The notes beneath the pieces were generated by a model. The model did no database searches and was not told the origin of the DNA. It saw only the letters and a list, made by a program, of their open reading frames with translations. Both the position numbers and the translations under genes were made by a program. From the NCBI RefSeq assembly GCF_001482385.1, contig NZ_CP013611.1:744001-808000 (forward strand): a DNA stretch of 64,000 nt, read 5' to 3'. The stretch is from Pseudoalteromonas rubra. Its GTDB lineage: Bacteria > Pseudomonadota > Gammaproteobacteria > Enterobacterales > Alteromonadaceae. Positions 33,973-43,527 of this stretch are shown here, one piece after another. Each line of letters starts with the position of its first letter. Positions within the stretch are counted from its first letter, which is position 1.

Positions 33973-36051
33973 TTGAGATACCTGAGATTTGAACACCTGA
34001 TCATTGACACCCATAACCAGCTCCTAATCCGTAATGGTATCTCAGTAACGCTGGCACCAAAGGTGTACGATCTCCTCTATTACCTGGCGCGCAACCAGCA
34101 ACGTGTAATTAGCAAAGATGAATTAATGGATGCAGTATGGCAAGGTACACTCGTAACGGATAACGCTATTAGCCGAACTCTGGTCAAGGTGCGTAAAGCA
34201 CTGGGGGATGACCCCAAATCCCCCAATTTTATTTTGACCGTGCCGCGCAAGGGATATCGCATGATCTCTGCGTTTGAAGAAACAGACCAGATCCCCGTGC
34301 AGATAACAAACACCGACAATGCTGCTCCAGTTAATCACCAGCTTACTTTGAGCGCAGTCAGAATTAAGCGGACTATTTTATCTGCTATTGCCTTGTCGGC
34401 AGCCACTTTTATTGCAGGGGTGTTTCTGTATTATCCTTATTCGTCGCCTGAGCTGAGTATGAACAAGCAAGTCAAACCATTTACGCGAGCACAAGGCGAG
34501 GAGTTATACCCCCGCCTGTCGCCAGACCTCAAAACGCTCGCTTATGTCAAAAAGACGAAACAGCTGAGTACACTCATCATCGAAAATGTCAGCACACATA
34601 CCCAGCAACAGCTATCAATCCCCCTTGCGCGATTTAGTCGACCAAGTTGGTCACCAGATAGTGAACAGCTTGCATTTGTCATGCATACACCGCAAACATG
34701 TGGTATTTACCTGACCCGTCTGGCGCACTTGCGTACGCAGTCACGATGGCAGAAACTCAGCACATGCGGCAGCAAAAGCGAGCCCGCTTTGGTATTTTCA
34801 AAAGACGGGAAAAAACTTTATTTCAATGACCGCACATCAGAAGAGTTCGGCTATCAGGTTTTCCAAATTGATTTAACTCAGGGACATAAGTCAATCGTCA
34901 ATCAACCTATTACCAACGGTCGTGGAAACTATGCCTTTGACCTTTCACCAGACGGTCGTTCGTTGGTTATGTTAAACAGTGAGTTTGGGCCTAAAACACG
35001 CATTTACACGCTTGACCTCGCCTCATCAAAACTCACCCAAACCGCACAACTTGACTACCTAATGCGCTCAGCCATCTGGCATCATGACAGTCGCAGTTTG
35101 ATTCATCCGGCCCCACACCCGGCTTATGAGTTGTGGCAAAGTACCGTGCAAGGCGATAAATTGGCAACCGTCATTAGCAACACGGCGCGTGTCAAACACC
35201 CAGCCAGAATAAACAATGGGACAGATTTTACCTTTGTATCTTACCTTTTGGACCGGGATATCTATTTACAGCGCAGTAAAGACAATGAAGTGCAACCACT
35301 GGCAAACTCGTCGGTTATGGATTATCTGCCCACGATGACAGATACGTCATCACATTACGCCTTCGTTTCTAAGCGTTCAACACACGCCCAGGTCTACCTG
35401 GGTGATATTACTCAGCCGCAGGCGGAGCCTGTTCAACTGACCTCCAGTAAAACCTCTGGTCGCTTTTACCAGCTCGTATTTTCTCCCGATGGAAATCGCT
35501 TGCTCAGTTTGGGTGATAATCAGCTTCTCATCACAAATATTACCACGTTAAAAACCGACTCCCTGCCCGTCACCGATATGGCTATCAGGGGGGCCAGCTG
35601 GCAGTCAAACAATCAATTATTGTTTTCCACGACCAGAAATAATCGCTGGCGGCTGGTACGTTTCGATCTGACAACACTTGAAGCCGAGCTTATTTTTCCC
35701 GACTTTATGGGTGGGATCTACAGTAAACACGATGACGCTTTTTACCTGTTACACCGTAAGACAGGTCAGGTATTCAAGCACACGGAATCAACCTCCGAAA
35801 CCGTAGCGTTACCACTATATTGTACAACGTACCTGCCCAATCGAATGCTTACTCTGCAACGCGGAAAACATGGATTACATTGTTCAAAGGACGATCAAAG
35901 CCATGTATACCTCCCAATCACATCGACAGATAAAGTAACCTGGCCACAGCATATTGATAATGCAGATTATCAGCTTTCAGCACATGGAATAATCTATACA
36001 CGTCTGCAACGTACCACTGCAGATGTCATGAGAACACAAAATATACAGTAA
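33973..36051 (+). CDS. Membrane-anchored winged-helix regulator with beta-propeller sensor (CadC/ToxR-like)
   Basis: One-component regulator of 692 residues. The N-terminal OmpR-type winged helix (about 1-103) has VTLAPKVYDLLYYLARNQQRVISKDELMDAVW and the recognition helix region VTDNAISRTLVKVRKALGDD. One membrane helix (about 133-155) is followed by a periplasmic part built of repeated PD40/TolB-like blades (for example LYPRLSPDLKTLAYV, RPSWSPDSEQLAFV, AFDLSPDGRSLVML, QLVFSPDGNRLLSL). The architecture suggests it senses an envelope signal and controls the adjacent ABC efflux genes (inference). Start chosen at TTG 33973 because AGGAG lies 6 nt upstream and the winged helix begins at once; an upstream TTG at 33919 adds 18 residues. 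Confidence 0.85.
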   Translation: MRYLRFEHLIIDTHNQLLIRNGISVTLAPKVYDLLYYLARNQQRVISKDELMDAVWQGTLVTDNAISRTLVKVRKALGDDPKSPNFILTVPRKGYRMISAFEETDQIPVQITNTDNAAPVNHQLTLSAVRIKRTILSAIALSAATFIAGVFLYYPYSSPELSMNKQVKPFTRAQGEELYPRLSPDLKTLAYVKKTKQLSTLIIENVSTHTQQQLSIPLARFSRPSWSPDSEQLAFVMHTPQTCGIYLTRLAHLRTQSRWQKLSTCGSKSEPALVFSKDGKKLYFNDRTSEEFGYQVFQIDLTQGHKSIVNQPITNGRGNYAFDLSPDGRSLVMLNSEFGPKTRIYTLDLASSKLTQTAQLDYLMRSAIWHHDSRSLIHPAPHPAYELWQSTVQGDKLATVISNTARVKHPARINNGTDFTFVSYLLDRDIYLQRSKDNEVQPLANSSVMDYLPTMTDTSSHYAFVSKRSTHAQVYLGDITQPQAEPVQLTSSKTSGRFYQLVFSPDGNRLLSLGDNQLLITNITTLKTDSLPVTDMAIRGASWQSNNQLLFSTTRNNRWRLVRFDLTTLEAELIFPDFMGGIYSKHDDAFYLLHRKTGQVFKHTESTSETVALPLYCTTYLPNRMLTLQRGKHGLHCSKDDQSHVYLPITSTDKVTWPQHIDNADYQLSAHGIIYTRLQRTTADVMRTQNIQ

Positions 36052-36123
36052 GACGTTTTCCGAATGTGATATTGCCTCAACATCACGCCACCTGTTAAAC
36101 CATTAATTATATTGATTTTAGTT

Positions 36124-36144
36124 ATGACCACTTTGAGTGGTCAT
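36124..36144. promoter_or_regulatory. Perfect inverted repeat upstream of the MacA-like gene
   Basis: ATGACCACT (36124-36132) pairs perfectly with AGTGGTCAT (36136-36144) across TTG and is followed by CACTTTT. It could be the regulator gene's terminator or an operator for the efflux genes 105 bp downstream. Confidence 0.45.
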
Positions 36145-36248
36145 CACTTTTCCGCTAGCCATCACACCTTTTCCTAGTTTGTTCCTGACTCCTCTTTGCT
36201 GCTCAACAATACTGAGCTGAGTTTTTATTCACAGGATCAGGAGCCAAT

Positions 36249-37520
36249 ATGGATAAACCCATCCAACCCAAACTATTGAGCAAACGACGCGTCGTTATTA
36301 CTTCACTTGTCACTGCTTTTATTGTGGTTTCAACTACAAGTATTCAGGTGTTCAGTGCTCGCTTTCAGACGTCAGGGAAAACCTATAACGTCAGTCAGAA
36401 TACACTTGAATTCAGTACGGCGCACCGCACCAACTTTACTCACTACCTGCCATTGCGTGGTGTTGTAGAACCACAAGATACCGTCTTCATAGAAGCAATC
36501 GATGGCGGACGTGTTGACGCCTTGTACGTTCAGGAAGGTGAGCGGGTTACTCAAGGGCAGCCATTGCTCAAGCTCAGTAACACGGACCTGCAACTCAGGG
36601 TGTTAGCTCGCGAAGCAGAAGTATCCGAGCAGATTAACGACATGCGCAACACGCGCCTGGCTGTTGAGCAAAACCAACTTGCGTTAGCACGAGACATCAT
36701 CGAACTCGATTTTGCCGTTCTTAAATTGGAAAAAGAGTTGGCGCGCCAACAAAAGCTATATGAGCAAGCCTTAGTGCCACGGCGCACAGTGGAAACACTC
36801 AGGGATGAACTTAACTATCAAGTGACATACCGTGAAACAGTAAAACAAAGTCAGCAAAAAGAAGCATTATTACAACAACAACAGCTCACCCAACTTTCTC
36901 AAAGTATTGCGACCTTGCAATCTAACCTCAAGATATCGCAATCCAGCCTCGACAAACTCACTATCCGTGCCCCACGCGATGGTCAGCTGACATTTATGAA
37001 CGCCCGGATTGGTGAATCCATAACCCCCGGTGAACGACTTGGTCAGGTCGACCTGATAGACAAATTCAAAATCAGTGCGCACATCGACGAATTTTATATA
37101 GACCAAATCTCGATGACACACGTTGCTATGATGAAAGTTGGACGAGCAACCGTCCCGTTGACTGTAGCCAAAATTTTCCCAGGTATCGAAAACGGTCGAT
37201 TTAAAGTTGATTTTCATGTCCAAAACCACACTGAACTGTCCGCATTAAGACTCGGACAAAGCCTGTCACTGGAGCTAAACCTAAGTTCTGAGAACACTCT
37301 GCTAGTCGTTGATAATGGCGCGTTTATTCAGTCTACCGCAGGAGCCTGGGCATTTGTTGTAAGTCCAGATGGACACAGTGCGTCCAGGCGCCAAATCACA
37401 CTTGGCCGTCGTAACCCTGCACAAGTGGAAGTCATTTCAGGCCTTAATGCCAGCGAGCGACTGATCACCTCTTCATATAACCGCTTTGCTGACGCAGAGC
37501 ACCTTTCTCTCATCCCTTAA
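36249..37520 (+). CDS. HlyD/MacA-like periplasmic adaptor of an ABC efflux system
   Basis: Membrane-fusion adaptor of 423 residues. One N-terminal membrane anchor (about 12-34) is followed by a lipoyl/barrel-sandwich segment (GVVEPQDTVFIEAIDGGRVDALYVQEGERVTQGQPLLKL). A long alpha-helical hairpin with coiled-coil character (about 115-235, rich in Gln/Leu/Glu) leads into the second lipoyl half, LTIRAPRDGQLTFM, and a beta barrel. It links the inner-membrane ABC unit to an outer-membrane channel, probably TolC encoded elsewhere. A GGAG ribosome-binding site precedes the ATG. It is first in a three-gene set with a 12-nt gap to the ATPase gene. Confidence 0.88.
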   Translation: MDKPIQPKLLSKRRVVITSLVTAFIVVSTTSIQVFSARFQTSGKTYNVSQNTLEFSTAHRTNFTHYLPLRGVVEPQDTVFIEAIDGGRVDALYVQEGERVTQGQPLLKLSNTDLQLRVLAREAEVSEQINDMRNTRLAVEQNQLALARDIIELDFAVLKLEKELARQQKLYEQALVPRRTVETLRDELNYQVTYRETVKQSQQKEALLQQQQLTQLSQSIATLQSNLKISQSSLDKLTIRAPRDGQLTFMNARIGESITPGERLGQVDLIDKFKISAHIDEFYIDQISMTHVAMMKVGRATVPLTVAKIFPGIENGRFKVDFHVQNHTELSALRLGQSLSLELNLSSENTLLVVDNGAFIQSTAGAWAFVVSPDGHSASRRQITLGRRNPAQVEVISGLNASERLITSSYNRFADAEHLSLIP

Positions 37521-37532
37521 GGTATAACAATC

Positions 37533-38249
37533 ATGATCATATTGAATAATGTCAGCCGCTCATTTATTGCGGAACACATCGAGACCGTCGCGCTGGACAA
37601 GCTCTCCCTATCGGTCAGCCAAGGTGAATTCATCACGATTTTAGGACCATCAGGTTGCGGTAAGTCATCTTTGCTCAATATTTTAGGCATGCTGGATGAC
37701 ATTGATGAAGGCAGCTTTGTGTTCAAAGATACTGAGTTAGCTTCTGCATCTTCATCAACAAAGGCACAATTGAGGAAAAAACACATTGGGTTTATTTTTC
37801 AGAATTTCAACCTGATAGACGAGCTCACCGTAGAGCAAAATATCGCCCTGCCACTGCATTATCAGCAACTCAATAAAGCACAACGAGCCGCCCGAGTTGA
37901 AGAGGTGCTTCACCGCCTGGATATCGCTCATCGCCGTACTCACTTGCCAGCTAAGCTCTCAGGAGGCCAGCAACAACGAGTAGCGATTGCACGCGCCATT
38001 GTCACTCAGCCAGATTTGATTCTGGCCGATGAACCAACGGGCAATCTCGATTCCCAAAACTCAACACAAGTCATGGAAATACTTCGTCAACTCAACTTGA
38101 TGGGAACAACCATCATTATGGTGACGCATGCTCAGGAGCAAGTTCAGTACGGCACTCGGGTTATTCGACTTATGGATGGCAAAATACAGCAAGACAGCCC
38201 GGTTTCTGCTCAACGCACATTGAGCAAACAGGAGGTATTAAGTGATTAG
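37533..38249 (+). CDS. ABC transporter ATP-binding protein, MacB/LolD-like
   Basis: Cytoplasmic ATPase of 238 residues energising the adjacent permease. Walker A is GPSGCGKSS, the Q loop is FIFQNFNLIDELTVEQN, the signature LSGGQQQRVAIARAI and Walker B LILADEPTGNLDSQNS, and the switch histidine lies in IIMVTHAQE. The sequence pattern is that of the LolD/MacB/FtsE branch, which serves MacB-type mechanotransmission permeases rather than substrate importers. Its last eight bases overlap the permease start, so the two are translationally coupled. Confidence 0.93.
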   Translation: MIILNNVSRSFIAEHIETVALDKLSLSVSQGEFITILGPSGCGKSSLLNILGMLDDIDEGSFVFKDTELASASSSTKAQLRKKHIGFIFQNFNLIDELTVEQNIALPLHYQQLNKAQRAARVEEVLHRLDIAHRRTHLPAKLSGGQQQRVAIARAIVTQPDLILADEPTGNLDSQNSTQVMEILRQLNLMGTTIIMVTHAQEQVQYGTRVIRLMDGKIQQDSPVSAQRTLSKQEVLSD

Positions 38250-40656
38250 CCTTTTATTCACCATGACATGGCGTAATATGCTACGCAGCAAACGCACTAC
38301 GGTCATCCAACTACTCAGCTTAATCATCGGCCTGACCTGTTTTATGTTGATCCAACTGTATGTCGCCCATCAACATAGTTTTAATTCACACTTCAAAGAT
38401 GCAGACAATATTTACCGGATTAATCTGCTTAGAGATGATAATAGACCTCAAACGCTGACTCCACTTCGGCTTGCAGAGGAACTTACCAGTAACTTCCCGG
38501 AGATCACAGACACAACTCGTATTTCGGTCAGTACGATATCCGTCAGAAATTCATCTGGTGTATTTGCTGAGCGTGCACTTTTCGTTGATGAGAACTTTTT
38601 CTCATTTTTTGATTACAGCCTGATTGAAGGAGATGTTCACACAGCACTCCAGGCACCAGATAAAGTGGTATTACATGAAGCACAAGCGCTGAAGTACTTT
38701 TCGCGCAGTACTCAGGTTATTGGTGAACAGCTTAACATTAACGGTAAATCGTATCAGGTAGCCGCGATAATAAAGTACTCAGCTGCCCCAACCACCATCC
38801 CTAGTGAGATAATCTTACCTATCCAGAACTATTTTCAACAGCTGCCAAATGAGCGCTGGCGAACATTGTGGAACTTCAATGCGACCATCACATTTGCAAA
38901 AGTCACACAAGCAACAGCAATAAAGTCACTGACTGCAAATATTAGTGACTATTATCAGCAACGCGTTGAGGGGTTATCATCTTATAAGCGTTACCGAGTC
39001 ATGTTCGAGCCCTTACTGGATGTCTACCTAAACGCTACTGCGACGCGCAGTCTGATCCCTCCGGGCAGTCGTGAGATGGTAGACACCTTTGTGCTGATAT
39101 CTATTATGTTATTAGTGCTGGCCTGTATAAACTTCACCAATTTGGCCACCGCTACTTCTTTACGGCGAGCAAGAGAGGTAGGAGTAAAAAAAGCACTCGG
39201 AGCGAGTCCAAACCAGCTGGCTTTACACTATTTGATTGAATCCTTATTTATCACTCTATTTGCCCTGGGAGCGGCACTCGCTTTGACCGCGATGCTATTA
39301 GGCGCATTTAATCAACTGATGGGGTCGCAAATTGCACTCATCCTCTCCTTCAAACATATTCTCACGCTAATACTCACTTTATTATGCGTCACGTTTCTTG
39401 CGGGAGGCTATCCTGCTGTATTTCTTAGCCGCATGAACGCTGCTTTGGTACTCAAGGGAGTGATAGATGCAGGAAAGGGAGGAATACTGTTTCGCCGCAT
39501 TCTCATGGTCATACAATTTATCATTGCCATGTTACTGTTGATCGCCAGCACAGTGGTCAGTCATCAGATGCACCACCTGAGTACAATGGCACAAGGCTAT
39601 GACAGAGAAAATGTCCTCATCATCAACCGTGGTGCTGCTGTCTATCAGGACTTCAAGCGTCAGGTGTCAAGATTTGCTGATGTTGCCTCCCTGAGCATGT
39701 CGCATACTATCCCTACCAAAGCTACACGTACATCAGCGGTTGTAAGAACGCAAGAAACGCCCGGTAATGAGATATGGGTTGGTAATAACCCGGTTAGCTA
39801 TGATTATTTCAGGACGATGGGTATTACGCTTCTGAGCGGCCGGGTTTTTCAACGTCAGTTCCCCGGAGATCCCTACTTTGAGGATAACCAGAATACAGGG
39901 AATACCCGCGGAAACTTAATAATCAATGCAACGCTGGCAGCCAAGCTGGATGCTGATCCCAACGAAATCATAGGCCGCTTTTTGACACTCGGCAGTGCCA
40001 GCGAAGGGTTACACCGCCATCAGGTCATCGGCGTGGTCGAAGACACCCATCATGTAGACGCCAGCCAGCGTGTACCTCCTATGATATATGTTTTGTCAGA
40101 AAGCCCTGAAGACATGGCACTTCGGTGGATAGCAATCAGGCTGAAATCCGGGTTCAATCAAGCTGTGCTTCGACAGCTGGAACAGACTTGGCTCGCGTTA
40201 GACAGCAACAGAGCCTTTAAGTATGAGTGGTTGTCAGGCTTATTTGATGCACAATATCATAACCAGACACAGCACCTGCAATTACTTGAGCTATTTACAC
40301 TGATCGCACTGGTCATGTCTATTGCTGGGTTATACGCAGTGGCTGCTTTTACCCTATTACAAAGCCTAAAGGAAATAGCCATACGGCAAATCATGGGCGC
40401 AAAAAACTGGCAAATTTATGCGTTGTTCCAATTTCGTTTTGGCATTCTGGTACTGTTTGCAACGCTTGTCGCATTACCGATCGCGTTTATTTTACTCAGC
40501 GACTGGCTGAATCAGTATATCTATCGAATTGAATTACCTGCGAGTGCCTTTGTTATGAGTTCATTTGCCTGTTTGGCAGTGGCAGGGGTAACCGTCCAGA
40601 TGGTGGCTTTAAAAGCAGTACGAAGTCGCCCTGTTGACACATTAAGACGTGAATAG
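38242..40656 (+). CDS. ABC transporter permease with two FtsX/MacB modules
   Basis: Inner-membrane permease of 804 residues. Two repeats are visible, each with a membrane helix, a MacB-type periplasmic domain and a three-helix FtsX domain. The first module has a helix near 17-38, a periplasmic part to about 280 and FtsX helices to about 395. The second has a helix near 425-448, a periplasmic part and FtsX helices from about 680 to the end. The conserved cytoplasmic turns RRAREVGVKKALGASPNQ and LKEIAIRQIMGAKNWQ mark the coupling loops. A GTG start with GGAGG 7 nt upstream is used. It probably exports a peptide, lipid or macrolide-like molecule; the substrate is unknown. Confidence 0.88.
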   Translation: MISLLFTMTWRNMLRSKRTTVIQLLSLIIGLTCFMLIQLYVAHQHSFNSHFKDADNIYRINLLRDDNRPQTLTPLRLAEELTSNFPEITDTTRISVSTISVRNSSGVFAERALFVDENFFSFFDYSLIEGDVHTALQAPDKVVLHEAQALKYFSRSTQVIGEQLNINGKSYQVAAIIKYSAAPTTIPSEIILPIQNYFQQLPNERWRTLWNFNATITFAKVTQATAIKSLTANISDYYQQRVEGLSSYKRYRVMFEPLLDVYLNATATRSLIPPGSREMVDTFVLISIMLLVLACINFTNLATATSLRRAREVGVKKALGASPNQLALHYLIESLFITLFALGAALALTAMLLGAFNQLMGSQIALILSFKHILTLILTLLCVTFLAGGYPAVFLSRMNAALVLKGVIDAGKGGILFRRILMVIQFIIAMLLLIASTVVSHQMHHLSTMAQGYDRENVLIINRGAAVYQDFKRQVSRFADVASLSMSHTIPTKATRTSAVVRTQETPGNEIWVGNNPVSYDYFRTMGITLLSGRVFQRQFPGDPYFEDNQNTGNTRGNLIINATLAAKLDADPNEIIGRFLTLGSASEGLHRHQVIGVVEDTHHVDASQRVPPMIYVLSESPEDMALRWIAIRLKSGFNQAVLRQLEQTWLALDSNRAFKYEWLSGLFDAQYHNQTQHLQLLELFTLIALVMSIAGLYAVAAFTLLQSLKEIAIRQIMGAKNWQIYALFQFRFGILVLFATLVALPIAFILLSDWLNQYIYRIELPASAFVMSSFACLAVAGVTVQMVALKAVRSRPVDTLRRE

Positions 40657-40670
40657 CTCGACTATAATGA

Positions 40671-40692
40671 GAAGCCCCTCAAAAGGGGCTTC
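40671..40692. terminator. Terminator-like hairpin between permease and SulP genes
   Basis: GAAGCCCC (40671-40678) pairs with GGGGCTTC (40685-40692) with a 6-nt loop between convergent genes. It is followed by TTAAAAT on the plus strand. Confidence 0.65.
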
Positions 40693-40703
40693 TTAAAATA
40701 AAG

Positions 40704-42260
40704 TTACGCTAACTTGTCTGACGCAACTTTATATTTTGGATCTTCTATCACATTTACTTCCACCAAATCTGCCGCTTTTGCTAATAACTGCTGACAATCC
40801 TGACTCAGGTGACGCAAATGCAATTTTTTACCAGCCTTAGTGTACTTTTCTGCAAGTGCATCAATGGCTTCAATTGCGCTGTGGTCTGCAACTCGGCTAT
40901 GTTTGAACTCAATGATCACATCAGCCGGATCATTTGCCACATCAAACAACTCAGCAAAGTTCTTTACAGAGCCGAAGAATAATGGGCCATGTAACTCGTA
41001 CACTTTTGAGCCCTGCTCATCAATGTAATTGCTGGTGTAGATGTGTTTAGCGTGCTCCCAGGCGAAGACCAGCGCCGATACAATCACACCGACACATACT
41101 GCGATAGCGAGATCGGTCACCACTGTGACACCAGATACCAGAACAATTACGAACGCGTCGCTCTTTGGAATGCGCTTCATCAGGCGGAAGCTGGACCACT
41201 CAAAAGTGCCCAGTACAACCATAAACATCACACCTACCAAAGCAGCCAGTGGGATCATTTCAATCAGGCTGGCAGCAAACAGGATAAAGGCAAGAAGTAA
41301 TATCGCAGCAGTAATACCAGACAGACGGCTACGACCACCTGAATTAATGTTGATCATCGACTGACCGATCATTGCACAGCCACCCATTGCACCAAATACA
41401 CCACAGGTCATGTTTGCAGCCCCCTGGCCAATACACTCTTTGTTCGAATGGCCACGGGTTTCAGTGATCTCGTCAATCAGGGTCAATGTCAGTAATGATT
41501 CAATCAGACCAATTGCGGCAAGGATAAGTGCATATGGGAAAATAATCGTGAATGTTTCCCATGTCCAGGGCACCTGAGGGATATGGAATTCAGGGAAACC
41601 ACCAGCAATGGTCGCATCCAAATTACCACTCATATCTTTGAGGTAATCCAGGACGTTACGCGTATCCAGGTCAAGCCCAATCACCAAGCCTGTAACCACC
41701 AGAATGGCCGCCAGACTGGAAGGTACAGCCGTTGTTAGCTTTGGTAGAAAGTGGATAATTGCCATCGTCAGTGCCACCAGACCAGCCATGATATAAAGCT
41801 GCTGCCCCTGCATCCACTGCAATGTGCCCGCTCCATCCATCACCTTGAACTGGCCAAGCTGAGCCAGGAAGATCACGATGGCCAGACCATTTACGAAACC
41901 GAGCATCACCGGGTGCGGTACCATACGAATGAACTTACCAAGCTTAAATACGCCTGCGAGGATCTGTAAAACCCCCATCAGCAACACTGTCGCAAACAGG
42001 TATTCGACACCATGCTCAATCACCAGGCTCACCATAACGACGGCAAGCGCACCGGTTGCACCAGATATCATACCTGGACGACCGCCAAAAATAGACGTGA
42101 TCAAGCCCACGATGAACGCGGCGTATAAGCCGACTAATGGATCGACATGTGCGACAAACGCAAATGCGACAGCTTCAGGTACCAACGCCAGAGCGACGGT
42201 CAATCCTGACAGTATGTCGTTCTTAGCAGAGCTGGGCGCTTTGCCTATTAGATTAAACAT
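40704..42260 (-). CDS. SulP family inorganic anion transporter with STAS domain
   Basis: Inner-membrane anion transporter of 518 residues. The membrane part has the SulP/SLC26 pattern: N-terminal [24 protein letters not shown], then [33 protein letters not shown] and a series of helices to about residue 390. A cytoplasmic STAS domain (about 405-518) follows, with [35 protein letters not shown] and [18 protein letters not shown]. SulP proteins carry sulfate, bicarbonate or other anions; the substrate cannot be assigned, though bicarbonate is a common one in marine bacteria. It lies downstream of an Lrp-type gene but separated by a strong hairpin. Confidence 0.92.
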   Translation of the reverse strand: MFNLIGKAPSSAKNDILSGLTVALALVPEAVAFAFVAHVDPLVGLYAAFIVGLITSIFGGRPGMISGATGALAVVMVSLVIEHGVEYLFATVLLMGVLQILAGVFKLGKFIRMVPHPVMLGFVNGLAIVIFLAQLGQFKVMDGAGTLQWMQGQQLYIMAGLVALTMAIIHFLPKLTTAVPSSLAAILVVTGLVIGLDLDTRNVLDYLKDMSGNLDATIAGGFPEFHIPQVPWTWETFTIIFPYALILAAIGLIESLLTLTLIDEITETRGHSNKECIGQGAANMTCGVFGAMGGCAMIGQSMININSGGRSRLSGITAAILLLAFILFAASLIEMIPLAALVGVMFMVVLGTFEWSSFRLMKRIPKSDAFVIVLVSGVTVVTDLAIAVCVGVIVSALVFAWEHAKHIYTSNYIDEQGSKVYELHGPLFFGSVKNFAELFDVANDPADVIIEFKHSRVADHSAIEAIDALAEKYTKAGKKLHLRHLSQDCQQLLAKAADLVEVNVIEDPKYKVASDKLA

Positions 42261-42289
42261 TTAAATCCCCAAGATTATTACTACGACAG

Positions 42290-42324
42290 AAAAGCGCTGG
42301 ATCCTAGCAAAATCCAGCGCTTTT
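42290..42324 (-). terminator. Strong hairpin terminator between Lrp and SulP genes
   Basis: A perfect 13-bp stem, AAAAGCGCTGGAT (42290-42302) with ATCCAGCGCTTTT (42312-42324), has a 9-nt loop. It lies downstream of the Lrp gene and upstream of the SulP gene on the minus strand. Confidence 0.8.
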
Positions 42325-42372
42325 AACAAATGAGATACATTATAGTTGAGTTTCAGGTCTGATGTATGACAA

Positions 42373-42831
42373 TCAGATTGGCAGGGCTGTGGTCCGCTTA
42401 ACGCACGTCATTGTGACGTTTGAATGAACTTCCTGAACATATTCCAGGTTGAGCAGATTATCTCTGACAAATTGCTCGTACCCTTCTATACCGCGAGAAA
42501 TAATGCGTAACATGAAGTCCATAGTGCCTGCCATCGTATAGCACTCAGTGACTTCGTCATAGCTCATGATCAATTTTTCGAACTCAGCAAGGTTATTACG
42601 ACCGTGGTTAGATAACTTAACATGAGCATAAACAAGCATATCAAAACCAAGCTGTTTCTCATCCAGCAAAGCAACTTTTCCTTTGATATAACCATCTTGC
42701 TCGAGTTTGGCAATGCGACGCCAACAAGGCGACTGGGACAGCCCTACTTTATCGGCTATTTCTGCCGTAGATAAACTCGCATCTTGCTGTAATAGCGCTA
42801 GTATTTGACGATCAACCTGATTTAATGACAT
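42373..42831 (-). CDS. Lrp/AsnC family transcriptional regulator
   Basis: DNA-binding regulator of 152 residues. An N-terminal helix-turn-helix (about 5-60) has NQVDRQILALLQQDASLSTAEIADKVGLSQSPCWRRIAKLEQDGYI, the family signature, and a C-terminal RAM ligand-binding domain has ECYTMAGTMDFMLRI and a VTMTCVKRTTALPI ending. Members act as oligomers that respond to amino acids. Its target is not visible; it is 54 bp from the YcbL gene on the same strand and has its own terminator. It could control the downstream SulP transporter or distant genes. Confidence 0.93.
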   Translation of the reverse strand: MSLNQVDRQILALLQQDASLSTAEIADKVGLSQSPCWRRIAKLEQDGYIKGKVALLDEKQLGFDMLVYAHVKLSNHGRNNLAEFEKLIMSYDEVTECYTMAGTMDFMLRIISRGIEGYEQFVRDNLLNLEYVQEVHSNVTMTCVKRTTALPI

Positions 42832-42885
42832 ATTTTTCTTAATTTTTAATTAGTTAAATGAATACAGTGCCGATAGACTCAGTTA

Positions 42886-43527
42886 TCAGCCAAACCGCCC
42901 GCTCATAAAAGGATTATGTCGCTGCTCATACCCTATCGACGTATCTTCACCATGGCCACTCATCACCCGAGTCGCCTCTGGCAAAGTGAATAGCTGAGTT
43001 TCGATAGAACGTTTTAGCAGTGCAGCATCTCCCTTTGGAAAATCTGTTCTGCCGACTGAACCTTTGAACAAAACATCACCAACCAATACAGTTGCACTCT
43101 GTGGCTCATAAAACACGACATGGCCAGGAGTATGTCCGGGACAGTGGCGCACTTCTAGTTTCAGCTCGCCAAGTTCAATGCATTCGCCGTCTTCAAGCCA
43201 ACGTCTGGGAAAAAACGCAGCTTGCGGTGCAAAGCCAAACATCTGAGCTTGCATTGGTAATGCATCAAACCAAAACTTATCTTCGCGCTGTGGCCCGACA
43301 ATATCAACCCCTAAAGCTTCAGATAACACCTCACTGGCACCAACATGATCGAGATGCCCATGAGTAAGTAAAATCATTTCAACTTTAAGTGTACGTTCCT
43401 TTATAACAGACAATATTTTATCAACATCGCCTCCCGGGTCAACCACTGCGCACAGTCCTGTGTCAGGACAACAAATGATCCGACAATTCTGCATAAACGG
43501 AGTGACGGGAATGGTGATTACCTGCAT
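42886..43527 (-). CDS. ycbL: MBL-fold hydrolase, YcbL-like (glyoxalase II-type)
   Basis: Metallo-beta-lactamase-fold hydrolase of 213 residues, the size of E. coli YcbL. Metal ligands are in THGHLDHVG, CPGHTPGHVVF, LVGDVLFKGSVGRTDFPKGD and MSGHGEDT. The fold and length match type II glyoxalases that lack the glutathione-binding helical domain, so thioester hydrolysis is likely. It is cytoplasmic. The gene starts at the base directly after the stop codon of the carboxypeptidase gene, so the two are cotranscribed. Confidence 0.88.
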   Translation of the reverse strand: MQVITIPVTPFMQNCRIICCPDTGLCAVVDPGGDVDKILSVIKERTLKVEMILLTHGHLDHVGASEVLSEALGVDIVGPQREDKFWFDALPMQAQMFGFAPQAAFFPRRWLEDGECIELGELKLEVRHCPGHTPGHVVFYEPQSATVLVGDVLFKGSVGRTDFPKGDAALLKRSIETQLFTLPEATRVMSGHGEDTSIGYEQRHNPFMSGRFG

